DNA of 12,075 nt. Source: an uncultured Desulfobulbus sp. (GTDB taxonomy: Bacteria > Desulfobacterota > Desulfobulbia > Desulfobulbales > Desulfobulbaceae). Location: assembly GCA_946539945.1 (NCBI GenBank), contig CAMNHX010000009.1, positions 1-12,075 of the forward strand, in the 5' to 3' direction. Within the stretch, counting starts at the first letter, position 1. The number at the start of each line of letters is the position of its first letter. A program made the position numbers and the translations under genes. Positions 1-7,140 of this stretch are shown one piece after another. The notes under the pieces were generated by a model that ran no database searches, had not been told where the DNA came from, and worked only from the letters and a program-made list of their open reading frames with translations.

Positions 1-220
1 CACGGGAGTGGATATAGGCCATCACTTGACGCTTGGCGTGTAAATCCCCACGCTTGCCAAGGGTGATCATCTGGTCAACAATGCGACGCGCTTCCTTGGC
101 TTTCGGCACAGTGGTGACAATACGCTCATGTTCCAAAACGGAAGTAACCATATTGCGCATCATCGCAATACGATGGGAAGTGATTCGGCCAAGCTTACGG
201 CCCGCCTTTCTATGTCTCAT
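1..220 (-). CDS. rplQ: 50S ribosomal protein L17 (3' end cut off by window edge)
   Basis: L17 is a large-subunit protein near the polypeptide exit tunnel. Reading the minus strand from the ATG at 218-220 gives [12 protein letters not shown], the family's invariant opening, followed by a MMRNMV block and a basic KAKEARRIV segment. About 73 codons lie in the window; L17 is usually 115-140 or more residues, so the C-terminal part is missing only because the window ends. An AGAGGG Shine-Dalgarno-like stretch lies in the 28-base gap after rpoA. L17 is the usual last gene of the alpha operon, directly after rpoA, as here. No terminator can be seen because the gene end is outside the window. Confidence 0.96.
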   Translation of the reverse strand, partial: MRHRKAGRKLGRITSHRIAMMRNMVTSVLEHERIVTTVPKAKEARRIVDQMITLGKRGDLHAKRQVMAYIHSR

Positions 221-248
221 ACCAAAAGCCCTCTGTCAGCTATGCACA

Positions 249-1313
249 TCAATCACGATTGTGCGATTCTTCCTGTGATTCTTCGGAGCGCTCTTCAGGA
301 ACAACCCATCCCGAATAGCAGTTCATGCCCAAAGTCAAATCATGTTCCTGCAATAAAGCCTTGATTTCATTCAAGGACTTGCGCCCAAAATTCTTGGTTT
401 TGAGCATTTCCGCATCTGTCTTGTTGACCAACTGGCCAATGTATTGGATATTGGCATTCTTAAGACAGTTTGCCGAACGCACAGACAGTTCCAGATCCTC
501 AACATTTTTGTCAAGAAATGCGGGATAACTGGCAGTGTCGCTCTCCCCATCGGACCGAGCAGGTGCTTTGGCGTTTTCTTCATTAAAGTCAATGAAGATG
601 GTCATCTGCTCTTTCAGGATTTTGGCCGCATACGCGAGAGCGTTGCGCGGCGAAACACTGCTGTCCGTTTCAATTTCCAGAGTCAACTTGTCATAATCCG
701 TCTGCTGACCGACCCGTGCCTGGCCAACCGTGTACTGAACCCTGACAATCGGAGAAAAGGCCGCGTCCACCGGGATAACGCCAATAGCCTGATCATCCCT
801 TTTGTTTTGTTCAGCAGTGACATAGCCCTTGCCCCATTCCACAGTCAACTCGGCCCGGAAGGTTGCATTTTCCCCTGTGATCGTGCAAATGTGCTGGTCA
901 GGATTCATAATCTCGACCATACCCGCACCATCGACAATATCTTTTGCAATGACCTCACCCCGTCCGCTCTTCTCAATCAGGACAGTCCGGGGTTCGGACG
1001 TATGCATCTTGACTCTGACCTGTTTCAGGTTGAGGATGATGTCCGCAACATCCTCATGCACACCATCAATAGTAGTAAATTCATGCAAGGCATCGTTCAA
1101 ACGCACGGAAGTGATGGCCGCTCCCCTGATGGAAGACAGCATAATCCGGCGCAACGAGTTGCCGATTGTTGTTGCAAATCCACGCTCCAAAGGCTGGCAG
1201 ACAAATTTACCATAGCTTTCAGTGGTTTTTTCATCCACTTCAAGCGCCTCTGGTGAAATCAGGTCATGCCAGTTTTTATAAAAGGGAGTAGTCTCCCGAA
1301 TGTCTTGTGCCAT
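249..1313 (-). CDS. rpoA: DNA-directed RNA polymerase subunit alpha
   Basis: The alpha subunit dimerises to start RNA polymerase assembly, and its C-terminal domain touches UP-element DNA and activators. The protein is 354 residues, slightly longer than the common 310-350. The N-terminal domain (about 1-245) carries the dimerisation and beta-contact region around [20 protein letters not shown] at 41-60. A flexible linker of about 25 residues follows. The C-terminal domain (about 270-332) has VRSANCLK, with Arg279 and Asn282 matching E. coli Arg265 and Asn268, and GRKSL at 310-314 in the second helix-hairpin-helix. After the domain comes a 22-residue tail rich in Glu and Ser ([12 protein letters not shown]). 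The ATG start has AGGAC upstream and lies 30 bases after rpsD. It sits between rpsD and rplQ as in the standard alpha operon. Confidence 0.99.
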   Translation of the reverse strand: MAQDIRETTPFYKNWHDLISPEALEVDEKTTESYGKFVCQPLERGFATTIGNSLRRIMLSSIRGAAITSVRLNDALHEFTTIDGVHEDVADIILNLKQVRVKMHTSEPRTVLIEKSGRGEVIAKDIVDGAGMVEIMNPDQHICTITGENATFRAELTVEWGKGYVTAEQNKRDDQAIGVIPVDAAFSPIVRVQYTVGQARVGQQTDYDKLTLEIETDSSVSPRNALAYAAKILKEQMTIFIDFNEENAKAPARSDGESDTASYPAFLDKNVEDLELSVRSANCLKNANIQYIGQLVNKTDAEMLKTKNFGRKSLNEIKALLQEHDLTLGMNCYSGWVVPEERSEESQEESHNRD

Positions 1314-1343
1314 GCAGTCCTGACGGTAGACGGTAAGTAAGTA

Positions 1344-1973
1344 TTACTTCGAATACAGCTCAACAATCAACTGCTCCTGAATGGGCATGGTGATTTCTTC
1401 TCGATTGGGCAAGGCTTTAACCGTCCCCTTGAAACCTTTTGCGTCCAGCTCCAGCCAGGAAGGAATACCGCGACGGGCAGCACCCTGCATATTGTCAGCA
1501 ATCAGTTCACTTTTTTTCTGCTTTTCCTTCAGGCTGACAACATCGCCAATCTTGACCTGATACGAAGGAATATTGACCTTGCGTCCGTTAATGGTGACTA
1601 AACTGTGGCGCACCATCTGCCGCCCCTGCGTACGGGAACTGGCAAAGCCCAGCCGATACATCACATTGTCCAGACGCCGCTCCAGCATAATCAACAGTGT
1701 TTCACCTGTTACGCCACGCACACGTTCAGCTTCTGCAAAGAAACGCCGAAACTGGGACTCAAACATTCCATACAAATGCTTGACCTTTTGTTTTTCCCGC
1801 AACTGCACTGCGTAATCGGACGGTTTGCGGAAACGGTTTTGCCCATGCTGCCCAGGAGCAAAGGAACGCCTTTCAAAAGCGCATTTATCTGAATAGCAAC
1901 GATCACCCTTCAAAAACATCTTGAGGTTTTCGCGCCGACAAATTCTGCAAGATGCTCCAGTATATCTAGCCAA
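1344..1973 (-). CDS. rpsD: 30S ribosomal protein S4, zinc-binding type, TTG start
   Basis: S4 nucleates assembly of the 30S body by binding 16S rRNA, and in enterobacteria it also represses the alpha operon translationally. The 209 residues match the family length. The N-terminal arm has Cys9, Cys12, Cys26 and Cys31, the spacing of the structural zinc site known from Thermus S4; E. coli S4 lacks it. An S4 RNA-binding domain follows at about 98-160 ([18 protein letters not shown], then [19 protein letters not shown]). The canonical opening MARYTG begins at a TTG codon (1971-1973). A strong GGAGGT at 1979-1984, five bases upstream, supports this start, and no in-frame ATG is near. The 73-base gap to rpsK is the longest in the window. 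Confidence 0.98.
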   Translation of the reverse strand: MARYTGASCRICRRENLKMFLKGDRCYSDKCAFERRSFAPGQHGQNRFRKPSDYAVQLREKQKVKHLYGMFESQFRRFFAEAERVRGVTGETLLIMLERRLDNVMYRLGFASSRTQGRQMVRHSLVTINGRKVNIPSYQVKIGDVVSLKEKQKKSELIADNMQGAARRGIPSWLELDAKGFKGTVKALPNREEITMPIQEQLIVELYSK

Positions 1974-1978
1974 ATTGT

Positions 1979-1984
1979 ACCTCC
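1979..1984 (-). promoter_or_regulatory. Shine-Dalgarno GGAGGT fixing the rpsD TTG start
   Basis: The minus strand reads GGAGGTACAAT and then TTG GCT AGA TAT, which encodes the family-typical MARY opening. The near-perfect ribosome binding site at normal spacing is the main reason to accept TTG as the initiator. Confidence 0.85.
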
Positions 1985-2046
1985 AGCACTATCACTATCA
2001 GTGGCATTCCATCAACAGTCACTCAATTCCACAAAGGAAAAAGGCT

Positions 2047-2445
2047 TCACACGCGACGCCGCTTGGGTGGTTTGCAACCATTATGGGGCAGGGGAGTTGT
2101 ATCCAGAATCTTGGTTACATCCAGCTCCAAGGAGGTCAGTGCGCGCAAAGCCGCTTCGCGCCCCGGTCCGGGACCGTTCACTCTCACTTCTACCTTACGC
2201 AAACCATGTTCCTTGGCCTTGGTTACTGCATCACTGAGAGCGCTTTGCGCAGCAAAGGGCGTGGATTTTCTGGAACCTTTGAAACCCAGCACGCCAGAAC
2301 TCGACCAAGACAAGGTGTTGCCTTGTCTGTCTGCTACCGTGACCACAGTATTGTTAAAGGTGGAATAAATGAAAATGATCCCTTCAGAAACGTTTTTTTT
2401 GTCCTTGCGACGCACCTTGGCGACGAGTTTAGATGGCTTGGCCAT
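2047..2445 (-). CDS. rpsK: 30S ribosomal protein S11
   Basis: S11 is on the 30S platform, near the mRNA exit region and the E site. The 132-residue product has the family's central fold ([17 protein letters not shown] at about 21-37), the [13 protein letters not shown] loop and helix at about 91-103, and the near-invariant C-terminus [13 protein letters not shown]. The Asn-Gly pair in that tail (122-123) corresponds to the site reported to form isoaspartate in E. coli S11; whether that happens here cannot be seen. The ATG start is preceded by GAGAGGA. A basic N-terminal arm ([12 protein letters not shown]) precedes the fold, as is usual. The gene lies between rpsM (44-base gap) and rpsD. Confidence 0.99.
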   Translation of the reverse strand: MAKPSKLVAKVRRKDKKNVSEGIIFIYSTFNNTVVTVADRQGNTLSWSSSGVLGFKGSRKSTPFAAQSALSDAVTKAKEHGLRKVEVRVNGPGPGREAALRALTSLELDVTKILDTTPLPHNGCKPPKRRRV

Positions 2446-2489
2446 ATATATGTCCTCTCAATCAGCTAACAGCGTAAATCTCACAACCC

Positions 2490-2858
2490 TTACTTTTTAT
2501 TCAGAGAAGCGCCACGACGCGGACCTTTCCGGGTACGGGCATTGGTTTTGGTGCGTTGTCCGCGTACCGGCAGACCTCTGCGATGGCGACGTCCTCTGTA
2601 ACATCCCAAGTCCATCAGACGTTTTATGTCCATGGAAACATCACGCCGCCTGTCACCTTCAACCACATACTCTGCTTCTATAATGCTACGCAAGCGATTG
2701 ACATCATCGCTACTCAAATCATCGCTGTTCATCTGATAGGGCAGGTCAGCCTTATCCAGTATCTTGCGTGCTGACGAGAGACCGATACCATAAATATAGG
2801 TCAACGCCCGATCCATGTGCTTGTTGCGCGGCAAATCCACGCCTGCTAAACGTGCCAA
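2490..2858 (-). CDS. rpsM: 30S ribosomal protein S13, TTG start
   Basis: S13 is in the 30S head, forms intersubunit bridges with the 50S subunit, and reaches the P-site tRNA through its C-terminal tail. The 122 residues match the family. The product opens [15 protein letters not shown], has the helix-two-turn-helix region with [12 protein letters not shown] at about 23-34, and ends in a basic tail ([17 protein letters not shown]) as expected. The start codon is TTG at 2856-2858; no ATG gives the conserved opening. GGGGTGA at 2862-2868 precedes it and can pair with the far end of the anti-Shine-Dalgarno sequence. The gene follows rpmJ after 46 bases. Confidence 0.98.
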   Translation of the reverse strand: MARLAGVDLPRNKHMDRALTYIYGIGLSSARKILDKADLPYQMNSDDLSSDDVNRLRSIIEAEYVVEGDRRRDVSMDIKRLMDLGCYRGRRHRRGLPVRGQRTKTNARTRKGPRRGASLNKK

Positions 2859-2861
2859 AGT

Positions 2862-2868
2862 TCACCCC
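2862..2868 (-). promoter_or_regulatory. GGGGTGA ribosome binding site before the rpsM TTG start
   Basis: The minus strand reads GGGGTGAACT and then TTG GCA CGT TTA. The GGTGA portion matches the 3' part of the consensus TAAGGAGGTGA and is placed suitably for TTG initiation. Confidence 0.65.
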
Positions 2869-2904
2869 AGTATCTGAAGAAATTCACGTGTCAGAAGCCT
2901 GTTA

Positions 2905-3018
2905 TTACCCTTGGCGCTGTTTGTGCTTTTTGTTCACACAGCACACCATCACAACGCCTTTTCGCTTGAGAATCCTGCACTCACTGCAAATTTTTTTAAT
3001 GGAAGATCGCACTTTCAT
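2905..3018 (-). CDS. rpmJ: 50S ribosomal protein L36, zinc-binding type
   Basis: L36 is the smallest 50S protein, a zinc ribbon bound to 23S rRNA. Translating the minus strand from the ATG at 3016-3018 gives 37 residues, the typical length. The opening is [20 protein letters not shown] and the end is the diagnostic KKHKQRQG. The zinc ligands of the C+ form are present: Cys11, Cys14, Cys27 and His32. An extra cysteine at 26 gives a Cys-Cys pair (MVCCVNKKH) where most family members have RVIC or a similar sequence. GAGGAG lies seven bases upstream of the ATG. The gene fits exactly between infA (23-base gap) and rpsM, the usual position of rpmJ at the head of the alpha genes. Confidence 0.97.
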   Translation of the reverse strand: MKVRSSIKKICSECRILKRKGVVMVCCVNKKHKQRQG

Positions 3019-3041
3019 ACCCGAACTCCTCTATATAAACA

Positions 3042-3284
3042 TTACTGTGGCTTCTTGGTCTTGCCCAATTTACTCCTAAAGGTCACTCTCCCCCTGCTCA
3101 AATCATAGGGAGAGAGTTCGACCGTCACTCTGTCACCGGGAAGAATTTTAATGTAATGCATACGCATCTTCCCGGAAATATGCGCCAAAACCCGATGCCC
3201 ATTATCCAGTTCAACCTGAAACATGGCATTGGGTAGCGGTTCAACGATTGTTCCTTCCACTTCAATGGCATCTTCTTTTGCCAT
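3042..3284 (-). CDS. infA: Translation initiation factor IF-1
   Basis: IF-1 binds the A site of the 30S subunit during initiation. The product is one OB-fold of about 72 residues: [20 protein letters not shown], the [20 protein letters not shown] strands, and the signature [21 protein letters not shown]. It then continues for 7-8 residues past the usual end as a basic tail, [10 protein letters not shown], giving 80 residues. The stop at 3042-3044 is clear, so the tail is real unless there is a sequence error. The ATG is preceded by GAGGGTGA. A likely promoter lies in the 72-base gap upstream. infA between map and rpmJ is a known arrangement in Gram-positives and other groups; in some deltaproteobacteria infA is elsewhere. 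Confidence 0.97.
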   Translation of the reverse strand: MAKEDAIEVEGTIVEPLPNAMFQVELDNGHRVLAHISGKMRMHYIKILPGDRVTVELSPYDLSRGRVTFRSKLGKTKKPQ

Positions 3285-3321
3285 ACCGGCTCACCCTCTC
3301 ATTCCGCAAAGCAAAGAAAGC

Positions 3322-3350
3322 TTTATATTCGACACCAACCTTTTTTTCAA
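3322..3350 (-). promoter_or_regulatory. Probable sigma-70 promoter for infA-rpmJ-alpha genes
   Basis: In the 72-base gap between map and infA the minus strand has TTGAAA (3345-3350), a 17-base spacer and TATAAA (3322-3327). Each box matches the consensus at five of six positions, and the spacer length is ideal. The -35 box begins seven bases after the map stop codon. A start near 3315 would give a leader of about 30 bases to the infA ATG. This is inferred from sequence alone; an internal promoter at this junction would let the alpha genes be transcribed apart from the spc genes. Confidence 0.6.
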
Positions 3351-3356
3351 GACTAT

Positions 3357-4157
3357 TTAACGCTCTACGGTATCCCCAACTCCTGGATCCCAGAGACTCA
3401 AAATATACGGCCCATCCTCGGTAATCGCCACAGAATGCTCAAAATGCGCGGAAGGTTTTCTGTCCTGCGTCACCACGGTCCACTGATCCTCCAAAACTTT
3501 GACCTTGTGCGTCCCCATGTTTACCATGGGTTCAATGGCGATAACCATGCCCTTCTTCAAACGCGGCGAAGATTTGCCCAGGCCCTCCACGTAATTGGGC
3601 ACTTCTGGTTCCTCGTGCAAATGTGCCCCCACGCCATGGCCCACATACTGGCGGACAACAGAAAAACCTGCAGTCTCTACATGTGTCTGGACAGCTTTTG
3701 CGATGTCAGCAACCCGCTTGCCAATCTGCGCTTGCTCAATGCCTTTCAACAAGGCTTCTTCTGTAATCTTCAGCAGTTCGCAGTTCCGCCCCTTTATCGT
3801 GCCAACCGGAACCGTAATGGCGGCATCACCGTAAAACCCCTGATAAATTGCACCAAAATCAAGAGAAACAATATCACCTTCCCGCAAGATTCTTTTGCGG
3901 GAAGGAATACCATGTACCACTTCCTCGTTAATTGAAGCGCACAGACTTGCAGGATAGCCGTAATACCCCTTGAAAGCCGGAACACCGCCAAGATCATGAC
4001 AGGTCTGCTCGGAAATCTTGTCCAGTTGAAAGGTTGTGACGCCAGGCTTAATGACTTCCCTCAACTGTCCAAGAACCTTGGCAACAATGAGATTAGCCTT
4101 GCGCATCAACTCAATCTCTTCAGCCGTCTTCAAAAATACGCCGCTGGCTGTACTCAC
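3357..4157 (-). CDS. map: Methionine aminopeptidase, type I
   Basis: This cytosolic metalloprotease removes the initiator methionine from nascent proteins. The 266 residues match the type Ia family, which lacks a long N-terminal extension. The pita-bread fold residues are all present: His82 in VVHGIP, metal ligands Asp100 (SLDFGAIYQGFYGDAA), Asp111, His174 (YVGHGVGAHLHEEP), Glu209 (AIEPMVN) and Glu240 (FEHSVAIT), plus His181 near the active site. The start is GTG at 4155-4157, with an AGGT/GAGGAT stretch upstream; it gives the expected short lead-in before FLKTAEEIELMRKA. The gene follows secY after 25 bases, so it is probably in the spc transcript. adk, which separates secY and map in many bacteria, is absent. 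Confidence 0.98.
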   Translation of the reverse strand: MSTASGVFLKTAEEIELMRKANLIVAKVLGQLREVIKPGVTTFQLDKISEQTCHDLGGVPAFKGYYGYPASLCASINEEVVHGIPSRKRILREGDIVSLDFGAIYQGFYGDAAITVPVGTIKGRNCELLKITEEALLKGIEQAQIGKRVADIAKAVQTHVETAGFSVVRQYVGHGVGAHLHEEPEVPNYVEGLGKSSPRLKKGMVIAIEPMVNMGTHKVKVLEDQWTVVTQDRKPSAHFEHSVAITEDGPYILSLWDPGVGDTVER

Positions 4158-4182
4158 CGAAGATACCTATCCTCACACATCT

Positions 4183-5487
4183 TTAACGGCGTCCATGAAT
4201 GCGTCCGGCCCGCATAAAACCATCATAGTTACGCATAATCATATGTGATTCAATCTGGGCAATCGTATCAATGGCAACACCAACCACAATCAACAAAGCT
4301 GTACCCCCAAAGTAAAAAGGCACATTGAGGCTATGAATCAAAATGGTCGGCATGACACAGACCGCACTAAGATACACTGCTCCGATAACAGTCAGGCGCA
4401 TCAGGGTTTTGTCCAGAAAGTCTGCTGTTTTCTTGCCTGGTCTAATGCCTGGTATAAAGCCACCGTTCTTTTTCAGATTTTCTGCCACGTCATCCGGTTT
4501 GAAAGTCACCGCCGCATAAAAAAAGCAGAAAAAAACAATCAAGGCAACATACAGGATATAGTACCACACCGTACCCGGCGACATTGCCGCAGAAGCCTTT
4601 TGCACCCAGTCAACCTTGACAAAAGTGCCAATCGTGGCAGGAAACATCATCAACGATGAAGCGAAAATCGGTGGGATAACACCTGAAACATTGATTTTCA
4701 ACGGCAAATGAGAAGCCTGTCCGCCGTATACCTGACGGCCAACCACCCGTTTCGCATACTGGATGGGAATACGTCGCTGCGAGGTCTCCATAAAAATAAT
4801 GAAGGCAATTACAGCGATCATCAAGGCCAGCAAGACAGGCGCAAGCATCAAGGGCAGTGTTCCCGCCTTGACCAACTCCACAGAACTACCGAAAGCAGCA
4901 GGCATTCTGGCGACAATGCCCGCAAAAATAATCAAGGAAATGCCATTGCCAATACCGCGCTCTGTCATCTGTTCGCCAAGCCACATAATAAAGGCTGTGC
5001 CTGAAGTCAGAGTCAGAACAGTCATAAGCCGGAAATTGAGACCCGGTTCCATGACAATGGGTACGTTTTTTGGGCTAACTGATCCCTCAAGACCAGCAGC
5101 AATGAAAAAAGCTTGGATCACGGAGAGAAGAACCGTGCCGTAACGTGTATACTGCGTAATCTTGCGTCTTCCAGCTTCTCCTTCCTTTGACAAGGCTTCC
5201 AGTTGTGGCACAACAACAGTCAGCAACTGAATGATAATGGATGCGGAGATGTACGGCATAATTCCCAGTGCGAAAATGGAGAAATTCTCCAAACCGCCAC
5301 CGGAAAACATATTGAACATACCAAAGAGCGTACTGGAATATTTCTGGAAGAAATCCGAAAGCGCTTCTCCGTTAATGCCTGGAGTGGGAATTTGTACACC
5401 CATCCGGTAAACACAGAGCATCAGGAGCGTAAAACCGATCCTCCGTCGAAGCTCAGGGATGGCCGCCATGCGTGCGATCCCACTCAT
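4183..5487 (-). CDS. secY: Protein translocase subunit SecY
   Basis: SecY is the channel-forming subunit of the SecYEG translocon in the inner membrane. The 434 residues and about ten hydrophobic segments match the family. Landmarks in order are: the first membrane segment at about 17-35 (RIGFTLLMLCVYRMG); the plug region with FSGGGL at 61-66; FALGIMPYISASIIIQLL at about 72-89; the cytoplasmic loop KEGEAGRRKITQYTRY at 101-116; GNGISLIIFAGIVARMP at 180-196; the long cytoplasmic loop ETSQRRIPIQYAKRV; and the C5 loop GIRPG at 347-351, whose Arg349 matches the essential E. coli Arg357. The ATG overlaps the rplO stop as ATGA, suggesting translational coupling, and GGGGATG lies just upstream. Confidence 0.99.
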   Translation of the reverse strand: MSGIARMAAIPELRRRIGFTLLMLCVYRMGVQIPTPGINGEALSDFFQKYSSTLFGMFNMFSGGGLENFSIFALGIMPYISASIIIQLLTVVVPQLEALSKEGEAGRRKITQYTRYGTVLLSVIQAFFIAAGLEGSVSPKNVPIVMEPGLNFRLMTVLTLTSGTAFIMWLGEQMTERGIGNGISLIIFAGIVARMPAAFGSSVELVKAGTLPLMLAPVLLALMIAVIAFIIFMETSQRRIPIQYAKRVVGRQVYGGQASHLPLKINVSGVIPPIFASSLMMFPATIGTFVKVDWVQKASAAMSPGTVWYYILYVALIVFFCFFYAAVTFKPDDVAENLKKNGGFIPGIRPGKKTADFLDKTLMRLTVIGAVYLSAVCVMPTILIHSLNVPFYFGGTALLIVVGVAIDTIAQIESHMIMRNYDGFMRAGRIHGRR

Positions 5488-5954
5488 TGAGCATCCCCGC
5501 TCGTTCCGCCCGCAGTTTCTTCGGCTGTTCCGCCAGCTGCAGCTATCAACTCTTGAGCTTTTTGACTGATCCGATCCAGTTTAACAACTACAGCCTTGTG
5601 AATTTCTCCATTCGCCAAGACTTTGACCGGAATATGTACATTCTTGATAAAACCTGCATCAACAAGTGCCTGCTTGTCAATAGTGCATCCCGGTTCAAAT
5701 CCGTCCAGCATCTCCAACGAGATAAGTACAGCTTGCACTTTGAAGATATTGTTGAAGCCACGTTTGGGCAAGCGCCGATGCAAAGGCATTTGGCCTCCCT
5801 CAAAACCTGGCTTCATACTGTAACCTGTGCGAGCTTTTGCACCTTTGTGACCACGAGACGCCGTCTTGCCCGAACCGCTTCCCGAACCCCGCCCTACGCG
5901 CTTATTCTGTTTGCGAGCGCCTTCAGAAGGAGACAAGGTATTCAAAGTCAACAT
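5484..5954 (-). CDS. rplO: 50S ribosomal protein L15
   Basis: L15 is a late-assembly 50S protein with a long, flexible, Gly/Arg-rich N-terminal arm threaded into 23S rRNA. The 156-residue product starts MLTLNTLSPSEGARKQNKRV, followed by the RGSGSGSGKTASRGHKGAKAR arm and the GFEGGQMPLHRRLPKRGF signature at about 50-67. The C-terminal globular part ends in an Ala/Gly/Thr/Glu low-complexity stretch (AAAGGTAEETAGGTSGDAQ), making it somewhat longer than E. coli L15 (144). The ATG at 5952-5954 shares one base with the rpmD stop (TAATG) and has GGAGGAG upstream. Its stop overlaps the secY start. This rpmD-rplO-secY order is the standard spc layout. Confidence 0.98.
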   Translation of the reverse strand: MLTLNTLSPSEGARKQNKRVGRGSGSGSGKTASRGHKGAKARTGYSMKPGFEGGQMPLHRRLPKRGFNNIFKVQAVLISLEMLDGFEPGCTIDKQALVDAGFIKNVHIPVKVLANGEIHKAVVVKLDRISQKAQELIAAAGGTAEETAGGTSGDAQ

Positions 5955-6139
5955 TATTTCTCCTCCAGCGTTTGAACCAAATGTTGCACTTTATTCAACA
6001 TCCCTCGCACCTCTGGCGTGTTCTTTCTCGTGACAGTCATATGCATACGCAACAGACCGAGTCCCTTCATAGTCTCACGCACAGCCTTCGTACTGCCAAT
6101 ACAGCTCTTTATCTGCGTATAGGTAATAGTATCTTTCAT
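5954..6139 (-). CDS. rpmD: 50S ribosomal protein L30
   Basis: L30 is a small 50S protein with a beta-alpha-beta fold. From the ATG at 6137-6139 the product is 61 residues, MKDTITYTQIKSCIG, which lines up with the E. coli opening MAKTIKITQTRSAIG. Later blocks (GLGLLRMH, NTPEVRGMLNKVQHLV) are typical. A GTG three codons upstream (6148) would add three residues, but the ATG fits the family length better and has GTGGGT upstream, a weak ribosome binding site. The spacer to rpsE is 31 bases. Translation probably couples to rplO through the TAATG junction. Confidence 0.95.
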   Translation of the reverse strand: MKDTITYTQIKSCIGSTKAVRETMKGLGLLRMHMTVTRKNTPEVRGMLNKVQHLVQTLEEK

Positions 6140-6170
6140 AATACCCACATCACATGAACTCTAAAAGAAA

Positions 6171-6683
6171 TCAGGCCAACATCTCTTCGACACTGATATT
6201 CCTCAAGCGTGCCACCTGCTCGGCGCTACGCAACTGCCGCAGTCCAGCCAAGGTCGCCTTGACAAGATTGTGGGGATTGTTGGAACCCAAGCATTTGGTC
6301 AGGATATTCTGCACGCCTGCAGCCTCAAGTACGGCGCGAACTGCTCCACCCGCAATCACACCAGTACCATCAGAAGCTGGGCGGAGCATAACACTCCCTG
6401 ACTTGAATTTGCCGACAGTATTATGGGGAATGGAAACTTCGGTCAAGGCAACGAAACGCATATCTTTCTTGGCCTGTTCCACACCTTTCCTGATGGCTTC
6501 AGGAACCTGATTGGCTTTACCCAGACCATAGCCAACGCGCCCTTTGCCATCCCCAACAACAACGATTGCGCTGAAGCTGAAACGCCGACCGCCTTTGACA
6601 ACCTTTGCAACCCGATTGATATAGACAACTTTCTCAATCAGATCTTCCTGCACCGTATCCTTCGCTCGTTTAGACTCAGCCAA
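6171..6683 (-). CDS. rpsE: 30S ribosomal protein S5, TTG start
   Basis: S5 sits at the 30S decoding and mRNA-entry side and affects translational accuracy. The 170-residue product has the N-terminal double-stranded-RNA-binding-like domain ([20 protein letters not shown] at 15-34, then [23 protein letters not shown]) and the C-terminal domain with [19 protein letters not shown] and [18 protein letters not shown]. Length and both domains are normal. The start is TTG at 6681-6683, giving [16 protein letters not shown] at 6688-6694 precedes it, and in-frame reading further upstream reaches a stop with no ATG or GTG. The 64-base gap to rplR is longer than most here and holds a weak promoter-like sequence. 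Confidence 0.97.
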   Translation of the reverse strand: MAESKRAKDTVQEDLIEKVVYINRVAKVVKGGRRFSFSAIVVVGDGKGRVGYGLGKANQVPEAIRKGVEQAKKDMRFVALTEVSIPHNTVGKFKSGSVMLRPASDGTGVIAGGAVRAVLEAAGVQNILTKCLGSNNPHNLVKATLAGLRQLRSAEQVARLRNISVEEMLA

Positions 6684-6687
6684 GAGA

Positions 6688-6694
6688 CACCCCC
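6688..6694 (-). promoter_or_regulatory. GGGGGTG ribosome binding site before the rpsE TTG start
   Basis: The minus strand reads GGGGGTGTCTC and then TTG GCT GAG TCT. The GGTG part aligns with the anti-Shine-Dalgarno at about the same spacing as in rpsM and rpsD. It decides the start because no ATG or GTG is available in frame. Confidence 0.6.
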
Positions 6695-6716
6695 GTTCAA
6701 CAGAACTTATCTTTCA

Positions 6717-6744
6717 CTTATATGAAAATCTTCACATCTGGAAA
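6717..6744 (-). promoter_or_regulatory. Weak promoter-like sequence upstream of rpsE
   Basis: In the A+T-rich rplR-rpsE gap the minus strand reads TTTCCA (6739-6744, four of six to the -35 consensus), 16 bases, then TATAAG (6717-6722, five of six to the -10 consensus). It could be a minor internal promoter for the lower spc genes, but a match this weak can arise by chance. Confidence 0.25.
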
Positions 6745-6747
6745 GTT

Positions 6748-7113
6748 TCAAAAATGTAAACCCGCTTCCCGCGCACCTTCAGACAGTGAACGAATGCGCC
6801 CATGATACAGGTTACCGCCACGATCAAACACAACCTGCTCAATTCCGGCAGCTTTTGCCTTTTCTGCTACCAGACGACCAATTTCTTTGGCCTGTTCACA
6901 TTTGCCTTTGAATGCGGAAGCATCAAAGGACTTACTCTCTGTGGAACACGCAACCAATGTCATGCCTCGTACATCATCTATAATCTGTACCGAAATATGA
7001 CGGTTGCTTCTAAACACTCTCATCCGCGGGCGCTCGGCTGTTCCCTGAATTTTTATCCGAATACGCTGCGCACGCTTTTTCCGCGCAGTTACTTTAGGAT
7101 TTGTTTTGGCCAT
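6748..7113 (-). CDS. rplR: 50S ribosomal protein L18
   Basis: L18 binds 5S rRNA with L5 and L25-family proteins in the central protuberance. From the ATG at 7111-7113 the product is 121 residues. It has a basic N-terminus (MAKTNPKVTARKKRAQRIR), the core RPRMRVFRSNRHISVQIIDD, and the strongly conserved end VVFDRGGNLYHGRI...EGAREAGLHF. The chosen start matches family length and has GGAAGAG upstream; an in-frame TTG seven codons earlier would add an atypical MNQWKSI leader and is less likely. It follows rplF after 27 bases. Confidence 0.97.
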   Translation of the reverse strand: MAKTNPKVTARKKRAQRIRIKIQGTAERPRMRVFRSNRHISVQIIDDVRGMTLVACSTESKSFDASAFKGKCEQAKEIGRLVAEKAKAAGIEQVVFDRGGNLYHGRIRSLSEGAREAGLHF

Positions 7114-7140
7114 AATGCTCTTCCACTGATTCAAAGAAAA

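Noticed and set aside
444..1256. A 270-codon open frame on the plus strand, antisense to rpoA
   Set aside because: It is fully inside rpoA, resembles no family I know, and is explained by codon bias of the sense strand.
3305..3325. AAAGCTTT palindrome and AAAG-type repeats in the map-infA gap as a terminator
   Set aside because: The stem is short and A+T-rich, with no following T-run on the coding strand, so it does not look like an intrinsic terminator.
6140..6148. GTG at 6146-6148 as an alternative rpmD start
   Set aside because: It would add three residues beyond the family opening; the ATG at 6137-6139 aligns directly with known L30 N-termini.
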